From Paguma larvata (lineage: Eukaryota > Chordata > Mammalia > Carnivora > Viverridae): DNA of 64,000 nucleotides. Below, piece by piece: positions 1 through 10,635 of the stretch (positions within the stretch are counted from its first letter, which is position 1; every line of letters begins with the position of its first letter). The stretch is taken from contig CM057825.1 in the NCBI GenBank assembly GCA_030068075.1, forward strand, positions 124,952,739-125,016,738, in the 5' to 3' direction. A program made the translations under genes and the position numbers. Below the pieces are notes generated by a model that was not told the origin of the DNA, ran no database searches, and saw nothing but the letters and a program-made list of their open reading frames with translations.

Positions 1-24
1 TGAGTATCTTTCAACGTCTCTGGC

Positions 25-245
25 CCTGGAGACAGGCCAGGGTGACTGTTCCAACTCTGCTAGGCTCTGGCCGTGTGACACGGAGCAAAGGGTCTTAAGC
101 TCTCGGAGCCCCGTAATTGCTATCTAGAAGGTGGGACAGCAGGGGGTTCTACCTGCGGAGGTCAGCATGAGGGTCACCTGAGCTAATAAGGCCGGGGAGG
201 TGCTCGGCATGGAGCCCTGGCTCAGAGCCCTTGGTAAATGCTCGC
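25..245 (+). mobile_element. MIR SINE, old and divergent
   Basis: The segment keeps the order of MIR landmarks: a CTCTGCTAGGCTCTGGCCGTGTGAC core, a CTCTCGGAGCC stretch, and a tail ending TTGGTAAATGCTCG that resembles the MIR/L2-type 3' end. It is diverged enough that the ends are approximate. It is a transpositionally dead fossil of an ancient tRNA-derived SINE. Confidence 0.5.
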
Positions 246-560
246 GATCCTTGGCAAAGCCGCGATCCGTGGCTTAGGCATCGAAGCTCGTCCGGGGACG
301 ACCTTACGAACTGGCGGCTCTGGGCCAGCGCATCCAAACAGAAGCGGATCAGAGCGAAGGAGGTGGCACTGTCCAACCAACCTCGAGCAAACAGGTGATT
401 TTCCCAATGTCCTCTCCTCTACTTCCCACCAGGTTCTGACTCGGCACCCCTTTCTTTGGTCTCTCCCTGGCCAGGCCTGGTTTTCAGAGGCCCTCAGACG
501 GGAGGCCAACGACCAGTCACCCAGCATCTGACTACGAGTCTCAGAGAGGTTTCGGTTTTA
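246..560. other. Unassigned unique sequence
   Basis: GC-rich, with a pyrimidine-rich stretch near 398-432 ending CACCAG that superficially resembles a splice acceptor. No conserved reading frame follows it and no repeat was recognised. Confidence 0.4.
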
Positions 561-838
561 GCCTGCAAAGTATTTTATTTATTTATTTTACTGTTTATTC
601 CTTTATTTTTGAGAGAGAGAGAGAGAGAGAGAGAGCGTGTGCGCATGCGCGCACAAGTGAGGGAGAAGCAGAGAGAGGGGAGACAGACCCAGAATCCGAA
701 GCAGGCTCCAGGCGCTGAGCTGTCAGCTCAGAGCCGATTCGGGGCTCGAACCCACGAACCGTGAGATCATGACCTGAGCTGAAGTCAGACGCTCAAATGA
801 CTGAACCACCCAGGCACCACAGTCTGCAAAGCGTTTTA
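561..838 (-). mobile_element. Felid tRNA-Lys SINE with target-site duplication
   Basis: The element (about 578-821) is in reverse orientation: T-rich tail, then a GA tract near 608-635, then the body with GAATCCGAAGCAGGCTCCAG, and the head ending CCACCCAGGCACCA. It is flanked by a 17-base target duplication at 561-577 and 822-838 (14 of 17 match), the signature of LINE-1-driven insertion. The internal Pol III B box survives as GGGGCTCGAACCC in reverse. Confidence 0.95.
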
Positions 839-1199
839 AACATTTTCAACGAAGTTGCCAAAGCTGAAAATTCAGGAAGCCTGTATGTTCGAATTCTGGA
901 TGGCCAGTCTGTCTTGGAAAATCAGGTGTGGCCTCACGGGGCCCACACGTGCAGTCAGCGGAGCTGGTGTAAGGGTCCTCTCAGTCCCCACGCGGCCGCC
1001 ACACTGCTTTCACTGCCTGCCCGGCTCAGAAGACATGGAACCTTCCAAGTCCTTGGCGAGGAGAAGGGATTCGGCAGAAGCAGGTGCCCTCCCCCGATTT
1101 CACTCGGCGGAGCAGCTCTGGGTTTGAGGCAAAACCCGCGTACTCCAAATCCATCTGGTTTGCCTTTGACATCGCCAGTATGTGAAGACACGGGTGAGG
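839..1199. other. Unassigned unique sequence
   Basis: Mixed-composition DNA between two SINEs. No repeat family, coding frame or regulatory pattern was recognised. Confidence 0.4.
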
Positions 1200-1405
1200 G
1201 GCGCCCCGGGGGGGCTCAGTCGGTTAATCAGCTGACTTGGGCTCAGGTCATGATCTCCCAGTTCGTGAGTTCGAGCCCCTCATCAGGCTCTCTGCTGTCA
1301 GCGTGGAGCCTGCTTCGGATCCTCTGTCTCCCTCTCTCTCTGTCCCTCCCCCACTTGTGTTTTCTCTCTCTCTTTCCCAAATAAATAAAAACATTAAAAA
1401 AAAAA
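1200..1405 (+). mobile_element. Felid tRNA-Lys SINE
   Basis: The forward copy starts GGCGCCCCGGGGGGGCTCAG. It keeps the B-box region as GAGTTCGAGCCCC, the body GAGCCTGCTTCGGAT, the CT-rich tract and the tail AATAAATAAAAACATT plus A-run. The A box is altered to GGGGCTCAGTCGGT. Flanking duplication is not clear. Confidence 0.93.
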
Positions 1406-2224
1406 GGCAGAGATGAAGAAGTGGTTCTGTTAGATGACACCCTAACCGTGCCTTTGCTGCCTCGGTCACGTCGAAAGCTAAAAGTAAATCACCCATGGCT
1501 CAGCACATCAATCTACAGCTGGTAACGGGGGTCAGGGGTGTCAGGTGGCGCCGACCTTTCCCTCGGACCAGGCCAGGACGAGCTCCCGGCTAAGCTCAGA
1601 GCAGGGGCCTGAAGGGACGCAGGTGCTGCGGAAAGACCTGGCCCGCAAGTTCTCTGCATTCACTCCCCGCGCCAGGCAGAGACTAAGCCACTCGAGCCAC
1701 TTCGGCGTTCCCTCTGCCGTGTCGCCACCGCTTCGGAGAGGTGACAGCGATGGCCCTGGTAAAAGCAGGCCCCCACGCCCTCCCCCACAGGCTCACACAC
1801 ACACACACAGGCTCGCACGTGCCCTCCGCTTCCGCCCCAGCGCTTCCCACCAGCCGCAGGGCCTGATTTATTTCTGCGCCCTCCCTCCCGCTAGCCCGCG
1901 CTCTACGAAAGCGAACTCTGGGCCTTTCTCTGGTTTGGTCTGTTTGCACACAGTTCTCTGGGTCCTGCACCTCGGCCGGCACTTGGCAGCAAAAATCAGG
2001 CCCCTGCTGAAATCCACTAGATGCGTCACCGACGTGATGCGAGGTGCCCTGCGCCGTCTCCAGACCACCAGCGCCTGCACAGCAGTTTCGGGATTCTCGC
2101 CTATTTCTCCAGCACCTGTGCAACTCGGTATGGTCTCCAGGCAACTCTCACTGTTTGTTGAAACAGGTCTGTTAAAAGTATCAGACTTTATGAAAGGATG
2201 TTTAGGCAACCGCGTGCCCCATGA
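1406..2224. other. Unassigned GC-rich sequence with a short CA run
   Basis: Contains a short CACACA tract at about 1794-1816. A 240-codon open frame covers most of it (1545-2267), but its protein is Pro/Ser/Arg-rich, has no recognisable domain and runs into a MIR, so it is not called as a gene. Confidence 0.4.
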
Positions 2225-2398
2225 GCTTTGGAGCCGGCCGTCACTTATCAGCTGTGTGACCTTATAAAACTGGCTTCACCTCTCTGTGCCTCAGTTTCCC
2301 CACCCGTAAGCCAGTAATGAGGGCAACCTCTATATGGCAGGGGTCAATGAGCTAAAAGACAGAAAGTTAATTCGTAGCAAGTGCTGAGAAAAGCGTCT
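2225..2398 (+). mobile_element. MIR SINE
   Basis: Clear MIR core: AGCTGTGTGACCTTATAAAA, then CTCTCTGTGCCTCAGTTTCC, then a tail resembling the normal MIR continuation. It abuts a LINE-1 3' end on its right. Confidence 0.85.
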
Positions 2399-2402
2399 GG
2401 GA

Positions 2403-2832
2403 CAAATGTGTGTGTGTGTACACATATATAACGGAATCTCACTCCGCCGTCGAAAAGAATGAAATCTTACCATTTGCAGCAATGCGGACGGAGCTAGAGT
2501 GTATTAGGCTAAGCGAAGTAAGTCAGAGAAAGACAAATACCCTATGATTTCACTCATATGTGGAATTTAAGAAACAACACAGATGAACAGAGGGGAAGGG
2601 GAAAGAAAAAAGAGGGAAATGATCCATAAGAAACCCTGAATCACAGAGAACAAGCTGACGGTTGGTGGAGGGGGGTGGGTGGGGGGATGGGCTAGGTGGG
2701 TGGGGGGATGGGCTGGATGGGTGAGGGGCGTTAGGGAGGGCACTTGTTGGGATGAGCACTGGCTATCGTATGTAAGGGCGTTCTGGATCACTAAATTCTT
2801 CTGAAACCTAAATAAGTAAATAATTTAATGAC
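2403..2832 (+). mobile_element. LINE-1 3' end (end of ORF2 plus 3' UTR), 5'-truncated
   Basis: The left part matches the end of LINE-1 ORF2 (AAAAGAATGAAATCTTACCA, CGGAGCTAGAGTGTATTA). The 3' UTR pattern follows: TCACTCATATGTGGAATTTA, a G-rich tract, GGGATGAGCACTGG and GAAACCTAAATAAG. About 430 bases remain, so this is a heavily 5'-truncated, dead insertion. The G-rich part holds a local 21-base duplication at 2674-2715. Only the ORF2 end is present; no reverse transcriptase or endonuclease sequence is in the window here. Confidence 0.85.
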
Positions 2833-2950
2833 GATTTTTAAAAGTGTCATTGACGTAACACCTAAGAAACACTTTTGGAGACACAGGCTTTGCCTCCGCT
2901 TAGCGAGGACCTAGATGCGTAAAAGCTCCCCTCTCCCCGGGCCCCCATTC

Positions 2951-3198
2951 TCCCATCGTTTATTTATGTACTTAAGAGTTTCTTCATTTTGAGAGAGACA
3001 GTGACAGTGAGGCTGGGGGACGGGCACAGAGAAAACGGGGAGAGAAAGGCAGAGACTCTCAAGCAGGCTCCTTACGGTCAGCGCAGAGCCTGACTGGGGC
3101 TGGAACTCAGGAGCTGTGAGATCATAAACCCGGGCTGAAATCCAGATCGGGGGACATTTACCTGACTGAGCCCCCCAGGCGCCCCCTCCCGTCATTTA
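2951..3198 (-). mobile_element. Felid tRNA-Lys SINE with target-site duplication
   Basis: Reverse copy (about 2963-3186) ending CTGAGCCCCCCAGGCGCCCC. It is flanked by TCCCATCGTTTA (2951-2962) and TCCCGTCATTTA (3187-3198), 10 of 12 matching. The body is more diverged than in most copies here: the region before the head reads ATAAACCCGGGCTGAAATCC, suggesting an older insertion. Confidence 0.9.
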
Positions 3199-3287
3199 AA
3201 TGAGGATGCAGGGCCAGACGCTCTTAGGGTTCCGCCCTTGGTCCAGCTCTGATTCTCAGACTTTCAATTCCTGGATGACCCTACCTT

Positions 3288-3314
3288 AAAACAAACAAAC
3301 AAACAAACAAACAG
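3288..3314. repeat. (AAAC)n microsatellite
   Basis: About six units of AAAC in a row. Confidence 0.9.
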
Positions 3315-3689
3315 GGAAACCCTGGACACAAAGGAAGCTCCAGGGAGGAGTTGGGGGAGGGGGAGCCACATTCCACAGGCATTTGCTCTCTCTGAAGGAT
3401 TAAGGAAGGCAGAGTTGCTATAAATAGCAGCTTAAGCCTTGTTTATGGATTACTAAGTACTTGATGGGGAGGTGGCAGGGCCCAGGAACTTGAGGCAGAA
3501 ACATGATTAAATCAGGTCCAACCAGAAATTAAGAAGTATGTTTCCCTTAAAATTAATGAGTGTCAACAAGAGAAACTACCCCACGGCAAAGAAACCTATT
3601 CCTACCCAATATTTTGGTTCCCCCTCAATTGCTTTAAAGGTGTGCCTGCATCCGCGAGCCGGTTGAGAGCAATAATCCAGCCCGTTTAT
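3315..3689. other. Unassigned unique sequence
   Basis: A lower-GC stretch with a TATAAATAGCAGCTTAAG segment near 3419. It resembles a TATA box by sequence alone, but there is no supporting transcript structure. Confidence 0.3.
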
Positions 3690-3925
3690 CCTTAAGCCCC
3701 CACTATGTAACAACACCGATACTTTACTAAATGCCACACCCGCCTGGAATGTACCAGGCACTGCTGAGGACGTGACATGCGTCATTTCGTCTAATCGTCG
3801 GAGCAACCCAGTGAGGCAGGCGTGGTTCGTGACCATTGTTTTACAGATGAGGAAACCGGGGCTGGGAGAGGGGACACGGCGCATCCAGAACGAGTGCATG
3901 GCTGAGTGAGAACGCAAGCCCAAGT
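3690..3925 (-). mobile_element. MIR SINE
   Basis: Reverse MIR: TACCAGGCACTGCTGAGGAC, then CATTTCGTCTAATC, GTGAGGCAGGCG, TTTTACAGATGAGGAAACCG and the reverse core. The order and spacing match a nearly full-length element. Confidence 0.85.
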
Positions 3926-4304
3926 ATGGGCACCGTGCACCGAGGTTTGATTATAAAAGGCAGACTCCTTGCCTCAAGGAGGAGACAAAAGATCAGCTAG
4001 AGAGGGCAATGGATAGATACTAAGGATGATAAAGGCCTTGAGAGACACTTTCAGGAGGGCGGAGACAGAGGCGAGCAAGGGTTCAGAGTGTGCCCAAAGC
4101 CGGATGGGAGCTCGGCCCACCCCCGAGTCCTTAGCCCACACTCCGATGTCCAGATTCCACTGATACTCCCATCAGAACGTCTCTGAGCACAGACCAGTCT
4201 GTCGTGGGGGACTCTGCTCCCCACAGGTGGGCTGTGGGCTTGGGAGGTGGAGAGAGAGAGGAAGTGTGTCGCCGGCCCCCTCCCGGGGCTGGCGCCGCCT
4301 TCCC

Positions 4305-4520
4305 GGGCTACCTGAGAGCTTCTGGCTGCCTCATTTTCCTCCCTTGAAAAATGGGAATATGAAATACCCTCACCTCCCCCGGCAGGGAAGCGCGGGTGAT
4401 TAATTAGGTAACATCTGCGAAGCACTCCCAGCTTTCTGGAGAAGGGCACCTTGGGAGAGGAGCTATAAAAACACCGAGGAGCGGGCTATTATCAGCACGA
4501 TCATTATTATTATCATCATC
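4305..4520 (+). mobile_element. MIR SINE
   Basis: Landmarks are GCCTCATTTTCCTCCCTTG, AAAATGGGAATATGAAATACC, ACATCTGCGAAGCACT and an ATTATTATCATCATC tail. Confidence 0.7.
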
Positions 4521-4524
4521 TCCA

Positions 4525-4765
4525 TCATGGCATTCTCCTGCCTAGAGACCTGCAGTGGCTCCCCACTGCCCCGAGAAACCGATGCAGTCGGAGGCTGGTG
4601 GGCACGGCCGCCGGGCTGCCTTATCCCCCCTGCTCACCCCCACATATCACAGCCCGCACACGGCACCCGCTGACCCCCAGGGAGAGCCCTGCCCTCTGCT
4701 CTGCGTCACCTAGCTGTGGCGTTCCCCCGGCCAAGGACCTTCCCGAACATCCGAGCTGGGAGCTC
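4525..4765 (+). mobile_element. L2 LINE fragment (tentative)
   Basis: CTGCAGTGGCTCCCCACTGCC matches the start of the commonly retained L2 3' portion, but the rest is strongly diverged. Only the left edge is convincing. Confidence 0.35.
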
Positions 4766-4863
4766 AACCCCCCTCCCCCCTCCCTTGTTTCTGCTGCTGA
4801 GCGCACAGTTTCTCAGGGGTACGCGGGATCCTGTAGGAGTTTCTTCCCAGAGCGTTAAAACTC

Positions 4864-5119
4864 AAGATGCCAGCGGTGCCTGGGTGGCTCAGTTCGGTAA
4901 ACATCTGACTTCGGCTCAGATCATGATCTCGCGGTTCGTGGGTTCGAGCCCCGTGCAGGGCTCTGTGCTGACAGCTCAGGGCCTGGAGCCTGCTTCGGAT
5001 TCTGTGTCTCCCTCTTTCTCTGCCCCTCCCCTGCTCGCATTCTGTCTCTGTCTGTCTCTCGAAAATAAATAAACATTAAAAAATGTTTAAAAATAAGTAA
5101 ATAAAACATAAGATGCCAG
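4864..5119 (+). mobile_element. Felid tRNA-Lys SINE with target-site duplication
   Basis: Forward copy (4874-5109) with a near-intact Pol III promoter: A box TGGCTCAGTTCGGT (one inserted base) and B box GGGTTCGAGCCCC. CT-rich tract, AATAAATAAACATT and an A-rich tail follow. A perfect 10-base duplication AAGATGCCAG sits at 4864-4873 and 5110-5119. This looks like a fairly young copy. Confidence 0.96.
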
Positions 5120-6450
5120 GACTCCGTATCTTATATCCCCAGCTAGATAATAAGCACACTGAGAACCAGCCGGAGTTCAGATAAAGTCCAAACTTCGTAA
5201 ATAGGGCCTTGGTAAGTAGTGAACCGTGTAGGCAAAGAATCCAGGTTCAGAGAGAACAGAGCTCCCCAATCCACCTCTGACCACATCCCTGGGCGCCAAC
5301 TTCCTGCTTTGCCAACCAGAGATCATCACGACGGGCGTGGTCGCGGAGAAAAACCAGTATGGGCTCCCTGAGGAGACGAGGTGAAATGATCGCTGCAAAA
5401 GGGAGAACACAACTACTGCAATGACGGGCCGGGTCTCCTGCACACGGAGCACGCTCACACCACAGGGTCGGCAAGCCTCCTGCAGCCCCCGAGTTCTCTT
5501 TCCGAAGCAGGAGGAAACAAGACAGAAATTTGTGGAATGAAAAGGTGGGGGGGGGACCAAAGAGATTCGAGGATGTTTCACCCTGAAACCAGCCCATTTT
5601 GGGGATTCCGGGAGCACAGGGCTCAGGTCAAATTCAACACTGTCAATATTCAAGAAGGTTGTTGTGTGGACTCGATGTTAAAGTGTTTAAAGCAAACTCA
5701 GCACTGGTTGCTTTTAGTTTTTGTTAATGCCTGTTTACTTCCAAGATAATCTAGAAGACTGTTTATTTGAACTCAGAGGTAAAGAACATTCTGGAACTGT
5801 GCTGCAGGTGAATACGTGGCCTGGGAGTAATGTCTGTTTAGCCAGTCACGCACATGATGCTACTGATTCCCACTAAAACTGCTCTCTCTGCCGCCCCAGG
5901 ACGTTGTCACGTCATCTTCTCTAAAGCCAGCCACATCTTATGCCTAAAGTACCATCAACCTGGCCCCAGGCCACTGGCAAGTTAAAATAAAAAAAGGAAA
6001 TGAGATCTACAACCCACCTTCCCAACTGCCCCCAAGAATCAAGGCGGACAAGAGACAGGATGGAGAACAAGGAGTTAAAGACAACCTGTGGGGGGAAATT
6101 CTCTCCTAACTTTTCATCCTCGCTCTCATCGGTGGCACGCGGGCCTGGTTTAAATTTACCGGCAGCCTTTTCAGCTGCCACCTAGCTCTTGAGGTATTTT
6201 TAGTCAAGTAGAAATTCATTTGGAGCCCAAAGTCAGGAAATGGAATCCGCTCTTACAGGATTCTGGCCGGGCCCTTTGTCTGCTGTAGTTGCCACTTCTC
6301 ATTTGCACACAATTAAGTAATCACTTCACCCCCCACTTCTCCGGCGTCTTTAGCATCTCCCCGCAGAGGGAAAAACGCCAGGGAAGTCAGCACTAGGTTT
6401 AAGAGATCTATTCTTAATCCGAGCGTCATTTCCATCAGCAGGAACAGACA
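5120..6450. other. Unique sequence, partly AT-rich; possible conserved noncoding DNA
   Basis: No repeat was recognised apart from a G-run at about 5547-5556. Two parts have the low-CpG, motif-dense look of constrained noncoding DNA. About 5680-5780 has forkhead-type TGTTTAC and TGTTTAT sites at 5732-5738 and 5760-5766. About 6130-6330 includes CCTTTGT and AATTAAGTAATCACTT. No exon is evident. Confidence 0.35.
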
Positions 6451-6498
6451 GGGGCTGGGGGGGGAGGGAGGGGGAGGGAGAGGGAGAGGGAGGGAGGG
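6451..6498. repeat. G-rich (GGGA)n low-complexity tract
   Basis: Repeated GGGGGAGGGAG units with many runs of three or more G. The plus strand could form a G-quadruplex. Confidence 0.9.
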
Positions 6499-6724
6499 TT
6501 GACAAGGAAAATAGGGCCCTGAACCAGAACGAAAGAGAACGAGTTCCGCTTTCCTCACTCAAAACAGACGTCTCCAGTGAGGCCGGGGCTATATATACAT
6601 TCGTCAGCTGCCAAAAGGCGCTCGCAGACACAGGAGGAAGGAAATTAAAACAATACTGCCGGCCTGGAAGCAACGTGGAGGTACCTAAGTAATAGCTTCG
6701 GCCAAAACTGCGCGAGTCACTCCT

Positions 6725-6963
6725 GAGTCCTCGCTCTTTTTTTTTTTAATGTTTATTTTTGAGAGAGAGAGAGAGAGACAAAGTGTGAAGTGGGCGAGGA
6801 GCAGAGAGAGAGAGAGACACAGAATCCGAAGCAGGCTCCAGGCTCTGAGCTGTCAGCACAGAGCCCGACGTGGGGCTGGAACCCACAATCCGCGAGATCA
6901 TGACCTGAGCCGAAGTCAGGCGCTCAACCGAATGAGCCACCCAGGTGCCCCGAGTCCTCTCTC
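6725..6963 (-). mobile_element. Felid tRNA-Lys SINE with target-site duplication
   Basis: Reverse copy (6737-6951): T-rich tail, AATGTTTATTTTTGAGAGAG, GAATCCGAAGCAGGCTCCAG, GTCAGCACAGAGCCCGACG and head GCCACCCAGGTGCCCC. Target duplication GAGTCCTCGCTC at 6725-6736 and GAGTCCTCTCTC at 6952-6963 (11 of 12). It is one of the better preserved copies. Confidence 0.96.
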
Positions 6964-7179
6964 GATGGCCCGCGGCCAACCCACCAACCCACCGCCAAGT
7001 CCAACGGAACCCGCCCGCCTCCAAAATGTGTCCACAACTGACGGCTTCGGACCTGGACCACCGGGTCCCGGCACGCTCCGTGGTGCCGCGTCCGCCCGGC
7101 AGCGGGAGGCACCTTGACAAAACCCAAACGACACACGAAAGAGCAAACCGGATACACTCCCATCTCATCGGGACGAAGC

Positions 7180-7608
7180 GTCCCCTGCTCCCTCTGGATG
7201 GAAAAGCCCTCCGGGATCGTCCTCCTGTTTCCCGAGCTCGTGTCACTTCCCCGTTTCCCTCCTCCTCTACCCCTGACAGCCTTCTGGGTGTTTCCAGAAC
7301 ATCCCATCCTCTCTGCCGCCCCAAGGCCTTTTCCCTCTGCCTGGGATGCTTTTTCTCCAGGTTTTCTGGTGGTTTCTCTGGTGGTTCAGGTCTCGGGTCA
7401 AATGTCACCTCCCCAGAAGCCCCTCTGATGACGACCCCCCTCTCCAGCGCGTCATCCTGCTTCACTGTCGCGTATGATAATTAGCATTTTTACATTTCCT
7501 TTCTTGGTGTGGTCACCGTATCTTCTCGCAGCTGCACACTTGGCAGGCACACCAGTATCTGTCCGCAGCCAGTGCCCAAGGCCTACGTGTTGAACGATTG
7601 AATGACCG
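7180..7608 (+). mobile_element. L2 LINE 3' end
   Basis: Recognisable landmarks in order: CCAAGGCCTTTTCCCTCTGC, CTGGGATGCTTTTTCTCCAG, GGTCAAATGTCACCTCCCCA, CTTGGCAGGCACACCAG and GTTGAACGATTGAATGA, the L2 3' terminus. The element is 5'-truncated, as nearly all L2 copies are. Confidence 0.85.
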
Positions 7609-8129
7609 TACGAAGAAACCAGGGCTGGGGCGCGATGAGGGACCAGGTAAATCCGGATGGTGTGACGTGACTCCTATGTCACAGCACGTCTCCGTTTAGA
7701 CTCTCGAGTTTTCCGTATTTAGAGTTCGTAAAAATATCCAGTGAGAAAACTAAATTCTCAGCCCCGGCTTGTTCCGCACGTATTTAGAAGCCTTCCAATA
7801 ACTGTATCCTGTTTTAAATTAAAACGAATTAAAGTGAAACGACATTAAAAATTCGATTTCTCATCCCACCAGCAATAACCATGATGGCTGGAGGCTGCAA
7901 GGCTGGGCACCCGGGGGTGGCCCGCGCCAGCCGGCACGCCGGGGGTGGCAGTCACCCCAGCAGGGAGGCCAGCGTCTGGGACAACCGCTCTGCAGGGAAG
8001 AAGCAACAGATCCGGTCCTCACTGACCTCTGGCGTGACGCTGGCCGGCGTGTGCGGTGCTCCAGAGCTTCCGTGTCCGAGCAGGGAGGAGGGACACCACT
8101 TCTGGAAGCAGAGCAGGGGGGCCCCGCGC
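7609..8129. other. Unassigned unique sequence
   Basis: Holds an AT-rich patch near 7800-7860 with repeated AATTAAA words, then GC-rich DNA. No feature was recognised. Confidence 0.35.
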
Positions 8130-8385
8130 AAGGCGGTGAAGAGCTCTGGCCCTGGGGCTGGGCTGTCTGAGTTCAAGTCCTCGCAGTGCTATTCACTGGC
8201 TGTGTGTCTTCTGGCGTGCCACTTAGCTTCTCTGTGCCTCGGTTTACACATAGGCAAAAGGTGGGCACCTACTCCCCAGAGGAGTCAAAGGCTCAAATGA
8301 AACCGTGTACAGAAAGCTCCCAGCCCAGCGCCTGGCACGCGGCAAGGTCCCAGTGTCATCACCGTAACCGTTATTATTACTCATT
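8130..8385 (+). mobile_element. MIR SINE
   Basis: Near full length: TCTGAGTTCAAGTCCTCGCA, CTGGCTGTGTGTCTTCTGG, CTTCTCTGTGCCTCGGTTTA, AGCGCCTGGCACGCGGCAAG and a TTATTATTAC tail. Confidence 0.85.
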
Positions 8386-9084
8386 ACGACCCGTGAAATT
8401 CGGACGTGTGCACGGAACGATACGGGTGCCCCAGTTACGCAGAAGCCAAGCTTCTAAAGCAGGGAACTAACCGGATCGTGTGCAGTACAGACGATTCCCA
8501 TCGGAGACTCCTTTAAATAGAGTGAAACCTCTGAAGGGCTTTTCAAATAGGAATCAATTTACCATATTGACATGGAGTTCTTCAGAGACCTTTCTGGGAG
8601 GGACCCGGACTGAGAGTGTCCTCTGTGTCATGCTCATCTGTTTGCTGGTGAAGGAGAGACTCCGCTCGAGTTTCTCCATCCGCAGCGGGAGGCCGTGGTG
8701 GCTCACGAAGCGCTGGACAGAGAGACCGGTGGTGACACGGGTCCATCAGATTCCAGGGCCACTAAGAGGATCAGGTGTTCAAATTGGCCCCTCGCACGCC
8801 CAAACCAGAGCGTCCACCTCCAGCAGCCGGCTGCCACGTTCTTGGAGCGAGAGACACAGGAAAAGTCTGGCGGCATGTCCCAGCAGCAGACGGACTGTCA
8901 CTGTCTATTTGGAAATGGCTACAAATTGGTATTTTTATCCCGCTCCTGGACAGGTCTGCAAAGGCTGACACAATGCCTGCCAGTCACTCGGTGATTCGCG
9001 ACTACATCTTCAAGCCGCTCCCCACGCTAGAGGCCAAAGAGACACCAAGTCCGCGGGGCGAGCCAGAGAAGTGGGGTTTACTTT
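8386..9084. other. Unassigned unique sequence
   Basis: Several overlapping open frames reach 99-162 codons, but none gives a recognisable protein. No repeat was recognised. Confidence 0.35.
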
Positions 9085-9305
9085 CCTGGCAGTCTGAGAG
9101 CTCGGCTCTGCCTCGATCAGCTGGCCGGCCTGAGGCAAGTTCATTAACTCCTTGGAAACTCCATCCCCTCACCTGTGAAATGGGGATGGCGGCAGGACCT
9201 TCCACCTAAACTTGCCTCGAGAAGTGAGTTAATACAAACCAAGGGCTTCGATAGCTCCTGGCACACGGCCAGTGCTCAATTAAAGTTTTTATTTTTAGTT
9301 GTAGT
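9085..9305 (+). mobile_element. MIR SINE
   Basis: Landmarks: GCTCTGCCTCGATCAGCTG, GGCAAGTTCATTAACTCCTT, CTCACCTGTGAAATGGGGAT, CTCCTGGCACACGGCCAGTG and CTCAATTAAAG. Confidence 0.8.
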
Positions 9306-9365
9306 AGTACACTCCTTGTAAGGGACTAAGTTCTGGACGTTAGGAGAGCATATAAAAGCAGCATC

Positions 9366-9580
9366 TAGCTCCGGGCCCATAGTCTATGGGCCAAATCCAG
9401 CTGGTGACTTGTCTTTGTAAATAAAGTTTTATTGGAACTCAGCCACGAGCATTATTTACGTTATTATCTCTAGCTGCTTTGGCACTGCATAGCGTCGAGC
9501 AGCTGCCAAGGAGACTGAACAGCCCTCAATGTCTAAAACATTTACTATCTGCTCTTCTAAGAAAGGTTTGCCAACCTCTG
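9366..9580 (-). mobile_element. Non-autonomous hAT-type DNA transposon fossil, copy 1
   Basis: Key pieces are ATGGGCCAAATCCAGCTGG, GTAAATAAAGTTTTATTGGA, ACTCAGCCACGAGCATT, and AGAAAGGTTTGCCAACCTCTG at the far end. This is the reverse form of a mammalian hAT family whose ends read CAGGG...CCCTG. Four other copies occur in the window (23444, 28927, 32017, 52030). It encodes nothing. Confidence 0.75.
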
Positions 9581-9959
9581 ATCTAATCCAGCCTGGTGGG
9601 GATGAGATCAGGGAAGGTTTCCTGGAGAAGGTGACAGTCTTGGCCAGTATTAACTCCTGCTTTTCAGGGTTCTCAAAGAGGATGTTTAGACCAGCAGGTT
9701 TGGGGTAACAGAAAGGAAGCCACCAACCCCTACCTATATCAAATCCTATAGCAGAAGTCACCAAATGGTGGCTCATGGGGCCAGAAAGAGCCCATAAATC
9801 TGTTTTGTATGAACTTCATGGTGCGTGAAAACGTCCAAGACGAAAACGGAAGACTAATCATGATAATCTGCCTCTCTGGCTTCTATTAAAAATTCTGAGT
9901 ATCTAGAACATCGTGGACCCACCCTCCCACTGAGCCCTCTAGCTCGCAGTGAGCCCCAC
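9581..9959. other. Mostly unassigned; short reverse L2 piece at about 9596-9650
   Basis: ATCAGGGAAGGTTTCCTGGAGAAGGTGACAG-like order near 9606-9645 matches reverse L2. The remainder, including TGGTGGCTCATGGGGCC near 9765, may be another old DNA transposon but was not assigned. Confidence 0.35.
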
Positions 9960-10130
9960 CACACCCACATCCTTCCCCTGTCTCACATGAGGTAGGCAGG
10001 TCGATCGCTGCCACCTTACAGATGGGAAAGCCGGAGTTCAGAGAGGTGAAGTGACTTCCTTAGGGATACCCAGCTGGGAAATGAAAAGGCCGACGGGAAC
10101 CAGGGCCTCCAGTTCACCGCCCCCTTCAGA
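9960..10130 (-). mobile_element. MIR SINE
   Basis: Reverse MIR: CATGAGGTAGGCAGGTCG, CCACCTTACAGATGGGAAAG, TTCAGAGAGGTGAAGTGACT and ACCCAGCTGGGAAATGAAAA. Confidence 0.8.
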
Positions 10131-10635
10131 CATTCAAACAAAAGCATCAGTCATCGCTACGGTTTTTCTGGGGCACTTGATAGTTTGCTGGGCTCCTCCA
10201 CACACACCAGGCTTGGTTTCGGAATACGAAAGATCATGGGTCTCCGTGGGACACGTGAAGATTAAAGAGCGGCTGTGCACCAAGGAAGAGCGAGCCGAGG
10301 GTTGTAAAAACTCCGGAAAAATAAGGACGAGAAGTGGACAGGTCTCAGAGGTTGGCCTCGACAAACCTAACAAACCAAACAAGCACTGATTAAGAACCTC
10401 CTGGAAGCAGGTCACAGAGAGACGTCTGGTTCCCTGTCTGAGGTCACAGCCTCACGGGGAGGCTGGTACCTAAGACGACACAAGGCAGACTGTGCTCCTG
10501 GCGAGTGCGGAGGGCGTTACGGGTGGGATTAAGACCGTACTCGGGGCACGGAGAGGGTAGATCCACAGATTGGAGGGGACGGGATGGTTCTTGGTCCAGG
10601 GTGGGCAGTGCATGGCGGGTCAGCTGAGGCTCTCG
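10131..10635. other. Unassigned unique sequence
   Basis: No repeat, exon or regulatory pattern recognised. Confidence 0.35.

Noticed and set aside
398..440. Splice acceptor (pyrimidine tract ending CACCAG)
   Set aside because: No conserved reading frame or donor follows; such matches are common by chance.
1545..2267. 240-codon forward open frame
   Set aside because: Ends inside a MIR and shows no domain.
3419..3430. TATA box (TATAAATAGC)
   Set aside because: Isolated match without initiator, CpG island or exon downstream.
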